This document shows, piece after piece, positions 38,257 through 47,065 of a DNA stretch of 64,000 nucleotides (its first letter is position 1; every line of letters begins with the position of its first letter). The DNA lies in the NCBI RefSeq assembly GCF_002287505.1, contig NZ_CP019688.1, positions 978,673 to 1,042,672 of the forward strand, read 5' to 3'. Below the pieces are notes generated by a model. That model was not told where the DNA came from. It saw only the letters and a program-made list of their open reading frames with translations, and ran no database searches. The stretch is from Corynebacterium glaucum. Its GTDB lineage: Bacteria > Actinomycetota > Actinomycetes > Mycobacteriales > Mycobacteriaceae. Position numbers and translations under genes: made by a program.

Positions 38257-39417
38257 ATGGTCACGTTCATCCACACCTCCGATTTCCAGATCGGCATGAC
38301 GCGCAAGTTTTTGAGCGCCGAGGCGCAGTCGCGGTTCAGTGACGCGCGGCTCCGGGCCGTCGAAAAGCTCGGTGAGCTCGCGACCGAGCACGGTGCGGAG
38401 TTCATTGTGGTCGCCGGCGATGTCTTCGAGCACAACTCGCTGTCGAAGGAAACGCTCGGCCGCGCGCTGGAGACGCTGCGCAAACTCCCGGTGCCGGTCT
38501 ACCTGCTGCCGGGCAACCATGACCCGCTGGTCGCCGACTCGATTTTCGCCCGCACCAAGGACATCGACAACGTCACGGTGCTCGACTGCGCGGGGCCGTT
38601 CACGGTGCGCGAAGGCGTCGAGATCGTCGCCGCCCCGCTGGTGACCAAGCACGCTAACGAGGACCTCTGCGCGCGGGCCATCCGCGACCTCGGGCCCACC
38701 GAGAACGTCCGGATCCTGGTTGGCCACGGCCAGGTCGAAGGCTACGGCGACGAGGACACCGAAGCACTCATCGACTTGGGCAAGCTGGAGCGTGCGCTTA
38801 TCGACGGCACCTTGGACTACGTCGCCCTCGGCGACACGCACTCCACCCAAGCGCTTGGCTCGAGCGAGCGGGTCTGGTTCTCGGGTTCCCCGGAAACCAC
38901 CGATTACTTCGACCGATCTCCCGGGGCTAAAGGGGGAGAGGTGGATTCGGGCAATGCGTTGGTCGTGAGCGTCGATAAGCAAAAGCTTGTTTCGACCGTA
39001 CAGGTGGAGCGAGTGCCGACGGGGGCGTGGACCTTTGAAGCCCTGAGCTGGGATGTGGCTGATGAGGCGGATGTGGACCGGTTGGTGGAGGAGCTGAAGG
39101 CGTACCGGGATAAGGACCGGACGGTGATTAAGTACGCGATTGCCGGCACGCTGGGGTTGGAGGCGACGCAGAAGCTCGAGCGCGAGCTGGCTGAGCTGGA
39201 GCCGGTGTTCGCGGCGCTGTACCCGCACGAGCGGCTGACCAGCCTGCACTTGGCGCCGAATGATGCGGAGCTGGAGCAGCTGCCGCTAGCGGGTTATGCG
39301 CGCGACGCGATGCATGAACTGGTGGCGCAGGCAGCGAGCAACGGCGATGCGGCGGGCGATCCGACGGCGCGTGATGCGGTGAACTTGCTGTTCCGGCTGT
39401 CGAAGGAGGCGGAGTAG
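38257..39417 (+). CDS. SbcD/Mre11-like metallophosphoesterase
   Basis: 386-aa calcineurin-like nuclease. Metal motifs: HTSDFQIG (residues 6-13; Asp then Gln where Mre11 has DxH), VAGDVFEHN, LPGNHDP, VGHGQVEG and LGDTHST. The Mre11/SbcD partner of a Rad50-like ATPase is encoded next, 3 bp downstream, so the two should form a complex that opens or trims DNA ends. AAGGAG precedes the ATG. It is close to the YhaO type of bacterial Mre11-like proteins. Confidence 0.87.
   Translation: MVTFIHTSDFQIGMTRKFLSAEAQSRFSDARLRAVEKLGELATEHGAEFIVVAGDVFEHNSLSKETLGRALETLRKLPVPVYLLPGNHDPLVADSIFARTKDIDNVTVLDCAGPFTVREGVEIVAAPLVTKHANEDLCARAIRDLGPTENVRILVGHGQVEGYGDEDTEALIDLGKLERALIDGTLDYVALGDTHSTQALGSSERVWFSGSPETTDYFDRSPGAKGGEVDSGNALVVSVDKQKLVSTVQVERVPTGAWTFEALSWDVADEADVDRLVEELKAYRDKDRTVIKYAIAGTLGLEATQKLERELAELEPVFAALYPHERLTSLHLAPNDAELEQLPLAGYARDAMHELVAQAASNGDAAGDPTARDAVNLLFRLSKEAE
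38796..38805 (-). repeat. GTCGATAAGC decamer, copy 8
   Basis: Exact copy on the minus strand inside the SbcD-like gene. Confidence 0.8.
38971..38980 (+). repeat. GTCGATAAGC decamer, copy 9 (extended)
   Basis: Exact copy followed by AAAAGCTTGTTTC, inside the SbcD-like gene 165 bp after copy 8. Confidence 0.8.
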
Positions 39418-39420
39418 GCG

Positions 39421-42072
39421 ATGCGGATTCATTCGGTGGTGATTGACAACTTCCGCGCAATCGAGCACCTGGAGATGGATGATCTGCCCGAGACGGGCGT
39501 GATCATCATCGAGGGCAACAATGAGGCGGGCAAGTCCACGATCCTCGACGCGATCACTCTGGTGTTGCGGTGGCCGGCGAAGAGTAAGCGCCAGGAGGTC
39601 AAGGCGTGCGCGCCGGCTGGTCGCGACGAGGGTCCGGAGGTCGCGCTGACGGCGACGGTGGGGCAGACGACGTTTCGGATTCGGAAGCGGTGGTTGAAAA
39701 AGCCTGTGTCCGAGTTGTCCGTGACTGCGCCGACGCGCGCGCAGTACACCGGCGAGGAAGCGGAGGCGCAGCTTGAGGCGATCTTGAGCGCGAACCTCGA
39801 CCGGGAGCTTGCGGAGCTGCTGTTCTTGCGCCAGGGCGAACTTGAGGCGGGCGCGCAGGCGGCTGGTGTGAGCTCGATTTCGACGGCGCTGCAGGCGGCG
39901 TCTGGCTCTGAGGCGGTAGGCGAGGAAGACACCGAACTCATGGCCGCGGTGGAGAAGGAGTACAGGCGCTACTTCCAGCCGAAGACCGGCAAACCGAAGG
40001 CGGATTACCAGGCGTTGTTCGCCGCGGTGGAGGCTGCGCGCGAGGCCGCCGAGGGTGCGAGGCAGCAGGTCGGCGCGTTGGCTGGGTACGTCGACGAGCA
40101 TGCCCGCAGGCAGGAGGAGATCCGCCGGGTGGATGCCGAGCTGCCGGGAGCGGAGGAAGAGGCCGTAGAGCTCGCCCGGGCGGCGGGTGAGGCCGCGCAG
40201 TTGCGGGACAAGGCGCAGCAGGCGGGCCAGCAGCTCGCGCAGGCGCGGGTGAACTTCGAGCGGGCGGAAAACGACCTTGAAGCGCGGGAGGCGCTGGTGG
40301 CGCGGGTTTCGGCCACCGAGGCCGAGGCGGAATCGCTGCGCGCCGATGCCGAGCAGGCGCGGGAGGCCCGCGATGCTGAGCAGGCGAGGGTTGCACAGCT
40401 CACCGAAGAGCGCGACGCCGCGAAACAGACGTTGGACAACGCGCGCGAGCGTGCCAAAGCAGCCGCGAAGGCGCTGGAGCTGATCCGCGCACGCCGCCAC
40501 CTGCGCGAGCGTGATGAGCTGCTTGCCCGCGTCGAGGAGGCTGACGCGGCATACACCGCGCTGGTGGAATCCGTCCCGTCGCGTGTGGTTACGGACAGCG
40601 ACATCAACGCCCTCGACGCAGCCGAGAGCGAGTTGAAGCTCCAGCGCACGCTGCGCGACACCGCCGCCGCCAAGCTGGACATCTCCGCCGATCGCGCGAC
40701 GATCACTGTCGACGGCTCGCCGCTGGACATCAACGGCACCACCGCGGTCAACGTCTTCGAAGGCACCGAACTCCAACTCGGTGACTTTCACGTGGTTTAC
40801 CGCGCGGCTCGGGGCACGACCGACTCCCACGAGGCGGTGGAGAGAGCGGAACGCGCGCTCCAGGAGTTGCTCGAGGCGGTGGGCTGCGGCACGGTCGCCG
40901 AGGCGCGCGCCACCCGCGACGCTCACAGGGACCACGCGGCGGAACTCGCCGCTGCCACGAGGCGTCGTGAAGACCTGCTCTCCGGCAGCGACCTCGCAAC
41001 TCTGCGCGCCGAGCGCACCGCGTTGGCTCAGCGAGTCGAGCAGCTCACCGCGCACACTTCAACAGAGCTCTCGCTTGACGACGAATCCGTGGCTGCCCTA
41101 GCCGCCGCCGACGGCGACACCGCGGTGTCGCAGGCTGAAGCCGCGGCCGATGCTGCCGAGGCGAAGCTCAAGCCGTTTGCGGAGCGCCCTGCCCACGCGG
41201 CGCTGGTCGCGCTGGAAACGAAGGCGGAGGCCAAGGAACACGAGCTCGAAGCGGTGCGCGCTGAACGCGCTGCCGTCGAGGAGAAGCAGTCCACTGAGGA
41301 GCTGGCCCAGGCGCTCGAGGCGGCTCGCGCAGCGGTGGAGGAGGCAAAGGTAGTTGCCGACAGCCTCGCTGCCGATGCGGCGGCCGCGAATCCCGACATT
41401 GCCGAGCAGCTTGCGCGAGGTGCGGAGAACCGAGTGGCGACGTTGCAGGACCGTCGCGCGCAAGCGCAGAACCGTCTGATCGAGCTTGGCGGGCGCATCG
41501 AGATGGCCGAGGGTGCAGCGGAGCGGTTAGACCGCGCCGAGGCCGAGTTGGAGAAGGCGGAAAGCGATCTCGAACGCGCCACCCGCCGCGCAGATGCCGC
41601 ACGCCTGCTACGGGAGACGATGGTGGCTCACCGTGACGCGGCGCGTGCGCGCTACACCGCGCCGTTCAACGATGCGGTGCGCAAGCATGCCAGCGTGATT
41701 TTCGGGCCTACTGTGGATTTCAACTTCGGTGATCAGCTCGAGGTCACTGCTCGCACCGTCGATGGGGTGACGGTGCCGCTCACGGACCTATCGGGTGGTA
41801 CCAAGGAGCAGCTCGCGTTGCTGACGCGTTTCGCGATCGCGGATCTGGTGACCGGAAGCGGTGAAACCGCGCCCGTTCCAGTGGTGGTCGATGATGCGCT
41901 CGGCGCCACCGACCCCGACCGTCTGGGGCTGATGAACGTGCTCTTCGAGCAAGTGGGGCAGAAGGCACAGGTGCTGGTGCTCACCTGTTTTCCACAGCGC
42001 TTCGACCGTGTTAACGCCGCAAAGCGGCTAAGCATGGACGAATTGAAGCTCCGCAACGCGGGGAGTGCTTAA
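39421..42072 (+). CDS. YhaN/SbcC-like coiled-coil ATPase without zinc hook
   Basis: 883-aa ABC-type SMC-like ATPase. P-loop GNNEAGKST is at 32-40; the C-terminal half has LSGGTKEQLALLTRF and Walker B PVVVDDALGATD. Two long Ala/Glu/Arg coiled coils lie between. The Rad50/SbcC CxxC zinc hook is missing. Instead a beta-rich stretch (residues about 415-465: ADRATITVDGSPLDING, LQLGDFHVVYRAARG) sits between the coils. Partner of the preceding SbcD-like protein. Its stop overlaps the convergent YceI gene's stop. Confidence 0.88.
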   Translation: MRIHSVVIDNFRAIEHLEMDDLPETGVIIIEGNNEAGKSTILDAITLVLRWPAKSKRQEVKACAPAGRDEGPEVALTATVGQTTFRIRKRWLKKPVSELSVTAPTRAQYTGEEAEAQLEAILSANLDRELAELLFLRQGELEAGAQAAGVSSISTALQAASGSEAVGEEDTELMAAVEKEYRRYFQPKTGKPKADYQALFAAVEAAREAAEGARQQVGALAGYVDEHARRQEEIRRVDAELPGAEEEAVELARAAGEAAQLRDKAQQAGQQLAQARVNFERAENDLEAREALVARVSATEAEAESLRADAEQAREARDAEQARVAQLTEERDAAKQTLDNARERAKAAAKALELIRARRHLRERDELLARVEEADAAYTALVESVPSRVVTDSDINALDAAESELKLQRTLRDTAAAKLDISADRATITVDGSPLDINGTTAVNVFEGTELQLGDFHVVYRAARGTTDSHEAVERAERALQELLEAVGCGTVAEARATRDAHRDHAAELAAATRRREDLLSGSDLATLRAERTALAQRVEQLTAHTSTELSLDDESVAALAAADGDTAVSQAEAAADAAEAKLKPFAERPAHAALVALETKAEAKEHELEAVRAERAAVEEKQSTEELAQALEAARAAVEEAKVVADSLAADAAAANPDIAEQLARGAENRVATLQDRRAQAQNRLIELGGRIEMAEGAAERLDRAEAELEKAESDLERATRRADAARLLRETMVAHRDAARARYTAPFNDAVRKHASVIFGPTVDFNFGDQLEVTARTVDGVTVPLTDLSGGTKEQLALLTRFAIADLVTGSGETAPVPVVVDDALGATDPDRLGLMNVLFEQVGQKAQVLVLTCFPQRFDRVNAAKRLSMDELKLRNAGSA

Positions 42073-42605
42073 GCCCGTATTGCGGAACCGTTGATTTCGA
42101 TGTCGATCTCGTTCGAAATCATGACACCGCCGGTCTTAATCGGCATGTTGAAGTCGATGCCGTAGGCCGCGCGGTCGATGGTGGTGGTTGCCTGGAAACC
42201 CAAGCGGACCGCACCGTACGCGTCCTCTTCGATGCCGAAGGTTTCTACTTCGAAGGTGACTGGCTGGGTCGTGCCCTTCAGCGTGAGCTCGCCGTCGACG
42301 GTGCCGGTGCCGTGCTCATCGACGTTGAATGCGGTGGAAGCGAAAGTCGCCTCGGGGTAGTTCTCGGTGTCGAAGAAGTCGGCATTTCGCACGTGTGCGT
42401 CGCGCTCGGAGTGCAGCGTATTGAGCGAAGCCATTTTGATTGCGGCCTGCGCGCGGGAGTTCTCGGGGTGTTCCTGGTCGAACTCGATCGTGGCGCTGTA
42501 GTCGGTGAACTTGCCGCGGAACTTGTTCACCATTGCGTAGCGAAGGACGAAATCGACGCTTGAGAATGTGGGGTCGAGGTTCCAGGTGCCGGAGAGCTGA
42601 GACAT
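42069..42605 (-). CDS. YceI family lipid-binding protein 1
   Basis: 178-aa YceI-fold protein: an extended beta-barrel that binds polyisoprenoid or quinone-like lipids. Signatures: GTWNLDPTFSSVDFVLRYAMV, RNADFFDTENYPEATF, LTLKGTTQPVTFEVE, GVMISNEIDIEI. No signal peptide, so probably cytoplasmic. AAGGAA lies 7 nt before the ATG at 42605; an in-frame extension to 42647 covers the 13-bp repeats. Paralogue of the next gene, with which it forms a tandem pair. Confidence 0.9.
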   Translation of the reverse strand: MSQLSGTWNLDPTFSSVDFVLRYAMVNKFRGKFTDYSATIEFDQEHPENSRAQAAIKMASLNTLHSERDAHVRNADFFDTENYPEATFASTAFNVDEHGTGTVDGELTLKGTTQPVTFEVETFGIEEDAYGAVRLGFQATTTIDRAAYGIDFNMPIKTGGVMISNEIDIEINGSAIRA

Positions 42606-42619
42606 ATTCGGATTCCTTA

Positions 42620-42658
42620 ATTTTGTGGGGTCATTTTGTGGGGTCATTTTGTGGAGTC
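42620..42658. repeat. Three tandem 13-bp repeats upstream of yceI-1
   Basis: ATTTTGTGGGGTC at 42620, 42633 and 42646, the last with one change (GTGGAGTC). They lie in the leader of the first YceI gene. Confidence 0.85.
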
Positions 42659-42744
42659 GCGGGTGTTAAAGAGGCAGGACTTCTGCCGCCTGCAGATGGT
42701 AACGGGGCCTTTGCGCTGACGCTGGCCCAGCAGTAGCGCTCGTC

Positions 42745-43299
42745 TTATCCCGCTGCGCTATCCCCGGTCCGGATTGCCGAGCCTTCAATTTCCACCTTGA
42801 TCTCGTTGGAGATGAGCACACCGCCGGTTTCAATGGGCGCATCGAAATCCAGGCCGAAAGCGTGACGGTTAAACGTCGTTGCGGCTTCAAATCCCAAACG
42901 GGTGTTGCCCATCGGGTCGGGTTGAATGCCAAAGGTTGCCACGATGAGGATGATGGGCTTGGTGATGCCTTTGATGGTCATGTCGCCCTCAACAGTGCCG
43001 TTGCCCTTCTCATCGACGTGGAACATCGTTGAGACGAAGCTTGCCTCGGGGTACCTGTCGGCCTCGAAAAAGTCGTTTTTGCGCAGGTGGGTGTCGCGGT
43101 CTGCGTTACCCGTGTTAACCGAGGCGATTTGGATCAACGCATCGACGGAGGATGTTTCGGGTGCGTCCTGGTTGATATGCAGGGTTGCGTTGAAATCTTG
43201 GAACGATCCGCGGATCCTGGTCACCATCGCGTGCCGAGCGATGAAGTTAACGCTGGAATGGGTTGGGTCAAGGGTCCATGTACCGGACAGTTCGGTCAT
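42745..43299 (-). CDS. YceI family lipid-binding protein 2
   Basis: 184-aa YceI protein, paralogue of its downstream neighbour (GTWTLDPTHSSVNFIARHAMV; RKNDFFEADRYPEASF; GVLISNEIKVEIEGSAIR). Start ATG is at 43299, with AGAGGCACGCG before it. In C. glutamicum a YceI-type gene next to the MarR regulator RosR is a RosR target; the same arrangement here suggests regulation by the divergent MarR gene. Confidence 0.9.
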   Translation of the reverse strand: MTELSGTWTLDPTHSSVNFIARHAMVTRIRGSFQDFNATLHINQDAPETSSVDALIQIASVNTGNADRDTHLRKNDFFEADRYPEASFVSTMFHVDEKGNGTVEGDMTIKGITKPIILIVATFGIQPDPMGNTRLGFEAATTFNRHAFGLDFDAPIETGGVLISNEIKVEIEGSAIRTGDSAAG

Positions 43300-43584
43300 C
43301 GCGTGCCTCTAATCGTTGGAGTCAAGTATTGGGTGGAACCTGATAAAGGTATCTGAAAACGCAAAGCTTTACGACACCTTTGGGCCAAGTGTCGCCCTCG
43401 AAGCCCCAAGAGGGGGCGAAGTAGCGCAGCTCAAGTCGGCGTAGGTCAACTTCGGCCCGCGTAGGTCCCGCGTAGGTCTAGAAAGAATGCAACGTTTGCA
43501 AGATCTTGTTGGCACATGTCGTTTAATAGGGTTTTCGCTACCCATTACAAACCTTTGATGAGTCCGCCAAGTAGGCTGCGTCTT
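43300..43584. promoter_or_regulatory. Divergent yceI-2/marR control region
   Basis: 285 bp. GCGTAGGTC is repeated three times (about 43439-43478). CAAGATCTTG (43499-43508) is a perfect 10-bp palindrome of the size of a MarR core site, followed by TTGTTGGCACATG, whose TTGTTG resembles the RosR half-site. No complete RosR consensus is seen. Operator function is inferred. Confidence 0.5.
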
Positions 43585-44079
43585 ATGAGTTCGCCGACCC
43601 GATGGTTAAACGACGATGAACAGCACCTGTGGAGGCTGTTGCTGTCATCGCAGTGGAAGCTGTCACGCGCTATCGAAGAGTCGGTGCAGCAGACTTCGAA
43701 CCTGTCGTATTCGGAGTTCGGGGTTCTGGTCGAGCTTTCGGAGGCGGAAAACCGCACGCTTCGGCTGCGCGATCTGTGCATGCATCTTGAATGGGATCGC
43801 TCCAGGGCTTCGCACCAAGTAACGCGCATGGAAAAACGCGGGCTGGTTACCAAAGAGCCGAGCCCGGGAGACGGCCGCGGCGTCCTGGTTACCCTTACCG
43901 ATGAAGGATTTAGCCGCCTCGAAGCGGCGGTGCCAGAGCACGTCGAGGTAGTGCGGCGCATGGTGTTCGACCATATGAAGCCGTCCAGCGCGCCAGTGCT
44001 TGAAGAGTTCTTCTCCGGCATCATCGCCGTGCGCGAGGCATCTGCTCAGTCTGAGGTGGCTGACGCGGACGGCGATTAA
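43585..44079 (+). CDS. MarR family regulator, RosR-like
   Basis: 164-aa winged-helix regulator. TRWLNDDEQHLWRLLL is the usual corynebacterial MarR start; the DNA-recognition part includes LRLRDLCMHLEWDRSRASHQV, and the wing is KEPSPGDGRGVLVTLTDEG. One Cys is in the recognition region (LCMHL), which could sense oxidation as known for C. glutamicum RosR. ATGs at 43516 and 43558 are also in frame; the one chosen places the conserved core near the N-terminus. The neighbouring YceI gene supports the RosR link, but orthology is not proven. Confidence 0.75.
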   Translation: MSSPTRWLNDDEQHLWRLLLSSQWKLSRAIEESVQQTSNLSYSEFGVLVELSEAENRTLRLRDLCMHLEWDRSRASHQVTRMEKRGLVTKEPSPGDGRGVLVTLTDEGFSRLEAAVPEHVEVVRRMVFDHMKPSSAPVLEEFFSGIIAVREASAQSEVADADGD

Positions 44080-44186
44080 GTGGAGCGAGATCAGGGTAAA
44101 ACTCAGGGCAATCCCCGTTGCCGGGGGTCGCAGGCGCGAGTTCAATTGGGAGCTAGCAACAACTTCTCCGTTGAAAGGACCCGAAG

Positions 44187-44417
44187 ATGACTTCTCCGTA
44201 CATCAACTCCCCGTACATGGACCCTCAGGAGCCGAAGCGCCTTACCCGTTCTGTCACCCACAAGATGATCGGCGGCGTGTGCGCCGGCCTGGCCGAGTAC
44301 CTCAACGTTGATCCGACGCTGGTCCGCCTGGTCTTCGTCTTCCTGTTCCTCGCAGGCATCTTCCCGGGCGTGCTCGCCTACATCATCTCGTGGATGGTGA
44401 TCCCGCCGGAGTTTTAA
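44187..44417 (+). CDS. PspC-domain membrane protein
   Basis: 76 aa. The PspC domain covers nearly all: KRLTRSVTHKMIGGVCAGLAEYL, VDPTLVRLVFVFLFLAGI, and VLAYIISWMVIPPEF. One to two membrane segments. PspC domains act in envelope-stress sensing. AAAGGACC precedes the ATG, and a hairpin terminator follows. Confidence 0.92.
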   Translation: MTSPYINSPYMDPQEPKRLTRSVTHKMIGGVCAGLAEYLNVDPTLVRLVFVFLFLAGIFPGVLAYIISWMVIPPEF

Positions 44418-44427
44418 TCTCGTCGCC

Positions 44428-44467
44428 AAAAACGCCCTCCCACACACTGTGTGAGAGGGCGATTTTG
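44428..44467. terminator. Hairpin terminator after pspC
   Basis: CGCCCTC/GAGGGCG arms with CACAC/GTGTG pairing inside; flanked by AAAAA upstream and ATTTT downstream. It separates pspC from a convergent gene and can serve both. Confidence 0.9.
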
Positions 44468-44475
44468 CGCGCGCT

Positions 44476-46092
44476 TTACTGGTCGAAGTATCCGGGCTGG
44501 TCGACCGGGCCAAGTTCGCCGGTGCGCAGGTAGTTGACCACCTGGATGTCAACTGCATCGTTGCCGAACGCGACGTGGCCGTGGCCCGGGCCGTGGACGG
44601 TGACCAGGTGCGAGTTCATTGCGTTGGCAATGGTGTGGCGGCCCGCGTAGACGGTCTGTGGGTCACCGGTGCCGTTGAACTGCAGCGGACGGGTCTGCAG
44701 CTGGGAACCGTCCATCGGTGCCACACCCGCGACCGGGCCTGCGCCGGAGCAGTATGTGCCGGATGCGATGAAGGAGTACGGCAGGGTGAACAGGTTGCCG
44801 GTGGCCTGCGACCAGAACAGCTCCGGAAGCAGGGTATACACCGGCGGGGTCACGTTCTCGTTGCACAGCTGAGCACGCTGCAGGAGCTCAATACCCTGCA
44901 TCTGCGCCTGTGCTTCCTCGATCTCCGCCGGGGTGAGCTCCCTGTCGCCATTCAGATCCTCGGGGGAGACAGTACCGTTGGTCAGACCCGCGATGACACC
45001 CCACATCTCCGGACGGGGCAGCATGCCAATGGTGTTCTGCAGAAGCGGCGAGTTGATCTGGTTTGAACCCGGGTTCAGGGTGCGGGAGATGATGCCCTCG
45101 CCCTCAACACGCGCCTTGCCGGTTGCGGTCATTGCATCCGCACCAGCCTGGCCGGTGAACTCCAGTCCCGGAGGCAGGTCGCCGATGCGCGCCGGCGGGG
45201 GAGTCACCGTCGGGTTAGTGCCAGCTTCCGCAGCGACCGCGTTGTACCAGTGCTGGTACGCCTTCAGCGGGGTATCACCCATGCCGAAGGTTGCTTCGTT
45301 CGCCGCGACCCACGCAAAGTAGTCGTGCAATGCGCGCTCGAAACCGCCGATCTGATCGGCGAGGAGCTGCTGCCACTGAGTGTTTGGATCAGCTGCAGAG
45401 TCCAGCACGACGCGGTCGGTGTGCTGCGGGTACATGGTGGCGTACGCGGAGCCGAGGATCGTGCCGTAGGACAGGCCGATGATGGAGATGCGCTCCTGGC
45501 CAAGGGCTTGGCGCACCATCTCCCAGTCGCGGGCGTGGTTCTCGGTGGTGATGGTTTCCGGATAGCCCGGCTTGTCGCCCTGGCAGATGGAGCGCATGAA
45601 ACCGCCGTGCGAGAGGTTGGCATCAATCTGGAACTTCGCCACATCAATCGGGTTCTGCGGGGTCTCCACCTCGCACTCAAGCGGAGTGGAGTGCGGCAGG
45701 CCGCGCGACTGCACGGTCACAAGGTCCCACTCGTTGGTGATCTCTTCCGGCCACTCGAGGGCGGTGCCGAAGTACATGTAGGTGTCGCCACCAGGACCGC
45801 CCGGGTTGCCAAAGATGGTGCCGCGGCGCGCCGCCGGGTTTGCCGCCGAGCGCTTCAGGAAACCGACGGAAATCTTCTGCCCGTCCGGGTCGTCGTAACG
45901 CATCGGTACCTCGATGCGGCCGCACTGAGTGTTCGGCGCGCTGACGTGCACCGGGCATTGCTCCCAGGTGATCTCCGGCGCTTGCTGGGCGTTCGCCGTC
46001 GGGGTGGTCAGGGCAGCCGCCGCGATCGCGATGCCCGCGGCGGTTGCGCTCACCGTCTTTCGGATCGACTTTGCCGGTTTAACCTGGGACAT
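44476..46092 (-). CDS. Secreted alpha/beta-hydrolase (tripeptidyl aminopeptidase-like)
   Basis: 538 aa. The signal peptide ends at TANA-QQAP (cleavage near 35). The hydrolase fold has FGNPGGPGG as oxyanion region and IIGLSYG with Ser208 as nucleophile; the C-terminal GPGHGHV gives the catalytic His. This architecture matches actinobacterial secreted tripeptidyl aminopeptidases and related proline-type peptidases. It acts in the cell wall or medium. GAGGTGTTGCTCG precedes the ATG at 46092. Confidence 0.88.
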   Translation of the reverse strand: MSQVKPAKSIRKTVSATAAGIAIAAAALTTPTANAQQAPEITWEQCPVHVSAPNTQCGRIEVPMRYDDPDGQKISVGFLKRSAANPAARRGTIFGNPGGPGGDTYMYFGTALEWPEEITNEWDLVTVQSRGLPHSTPLECEVETPQNPIDVAKFQIDANLSHGGFMRSICQGDKPGYPETITTENHARDWEMVRQALGQERISIIGLSYGTILGSAYATMYPQHTDRVVLDSAADPNTQWQQLLADQIGGFERALHDYFAWVAANEATFGMGDTPLKAYQHWYNAVAAEAGTNPTVTPPPARIGDLPPGLEFTGQAGADAMTATGKARVEGEGIISRTLNPGSNQINSPLLQNTIGMLPRPEMWGVIAGLTNGTVSPEDLNGDRELTPAEIEEAQAQMQGIELLQRAQLCNENVTPPVYTLLPELFWSQATGNLFTLPYSFIASGTYCSGAGPVAGVAPMDGSQLQTRPLQFNGTGDPQTVYAGRHTIANAMNSHLVTVHGPGHGHVAFGNDAVDIQVVNYLRTGELGPVDQPGYFDQ

Positions 46093-46188
46093 CGAGCAAC
46101 ACCTCTTCAGCTAACGGTACGAATTCTTAAGCTCCGCATACATAATAGCTGTGCGCGCGCACTTGTTGCGGTGAGAGCAAGAGCTTTT

Positions 46189-46198
46189 GCTTATCGAC
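46189..46198 (-). repeat. GTCGATAAGC decamer, copy 10 (extended)
   Basis: Exact copy on the minus strand followed by AAAAGCTCTTGC, immediately upstream of the EamA-type transporter start. Confidence 0.8.
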
Positions 46199-46222
46199 GC
46201 CCCTGCTAACATCCTTCCGCTG

Positions 46223-47056
46223 ATGAACGTTTCGGCATTTCGCCCTGTGCTGTTCGTGTTGATCGGCTCGCTGGGCATCCAATCTTCGGCCGTGATTTCC
46301 TCGACGCTGTTCGCGGAGCTCGGCACCGTCGCTGTCTCCACCTTCCGCCTCGCGGTTGCGGCGCTGCTGCTCTTTGCCGTCTTCCGGCCCTCGCTGCGTG
46401 TCATGACCCGCGAGCGCTGGATCAACGCCGCCGTCTACGGCATTGCCATGGCGGCGATGAACCAGTTCTTCTTCGCGGCCGTCGAGCGCCTCCCGCTCGG
46501 CGTCGCGGTCACGCTCGACTTCCTCGGTCCCTGCCTGGTCTCGTTCTTCGGCATCAAACACTGGCGCGGGCGCATCTGGGCGCTGGTCGGATTCGCCGGC
46601 GTCATGCTCATTGCCGGACCATCATCGGGCCTCGACCCCGTCGGCATCATGTTCGGCCTCCTCGCCGGCACGTTCTTCGCCACCTACACCGTCTTCGCCG
46701 AGCGCGTCGGCAAGGCAGAAGGTGGCTTGGGCGACCTCGTGATCTCCGTCGGTGTCGCCGCCATTGTCACCATGCCGCTCGCCGCGCCGAAACTGACCCA
46801 CATCACCCTGAACGCCTGGCTCGTGCTCACCCTCGCAGCGGTCGTGGGTGTGGTGATCCCGTACATTGCGGACACCCTGGCGGCCAAGTATTCCTCCGCG
46901 CAGGTCGTCGGCACGCTCTTTGCCCTTGACCCGGTGGTCGGCTCGCTGCTGGGTTGGCTTTTTGCGGGCGATGCGCTCACCGCTCGCATGGTTGCGGGCA
47001 TCGCCATGGTGACCATCGCCGGCGCAGTGATCACCTGGAGCTCTGCAAGAGAGTAG
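46223..47056 (+). CDS. EamA/DMT family transporter
   Basis: 277 aa with about ten membrane helices and two EamA halves (IGSLGIQSSAVISSTLF; VGTLFALDPVVGSLLGWLFAGD). Similar to RhtA-type threonine/homoserine exporters; substrate unproven. The ATG at 46223 has no clear ribosome site; a TTG at 46187 is an alternative and would put the decamer copy inside the gene. Followed by the DJ-1/PfpI gene 9 bp downstream, likely one transcript. Confidence 0.85.
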   Translation: MNVSAFRPVLFVLIGSLGIQSSAVISSTLFAELGTVAVSTFRLAVAALLLFAVFRPSLRVMTRERWINAAVYGIAMAAMNQFFFAAVERLPLGVAVTLDFLGPCLVSFFGIKHWRGRIWALVGFAGVMLIAGPSSGLDPVGIMFGLLAGTFFATYTVFAERVGKAEGGLGDLVISVGVAAIVTMPLAAPKLTHITLNAWLVLTLAAVVGVVIPYIADTLAAKYSSAQVVGTLFALDPVVGSLLGWLFAGDALTARMVAGIAMVTIAGAVITWSSARE

Positions 47057-47065
47057 AACGGTGGC

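Noticed and set aside
39286..41055. 589-codon minus frame opposite the YhaN-like gene
   Set aside because: Arg/Leu-rich shadow; it also crosses the sbcD/yhaN junction.
43499..43525. Full RosR operator
   Set aside because: Only the TTGTTG half-site and a 10-bp palindrome are visible; the second half of the known 18-bp consensus is not.
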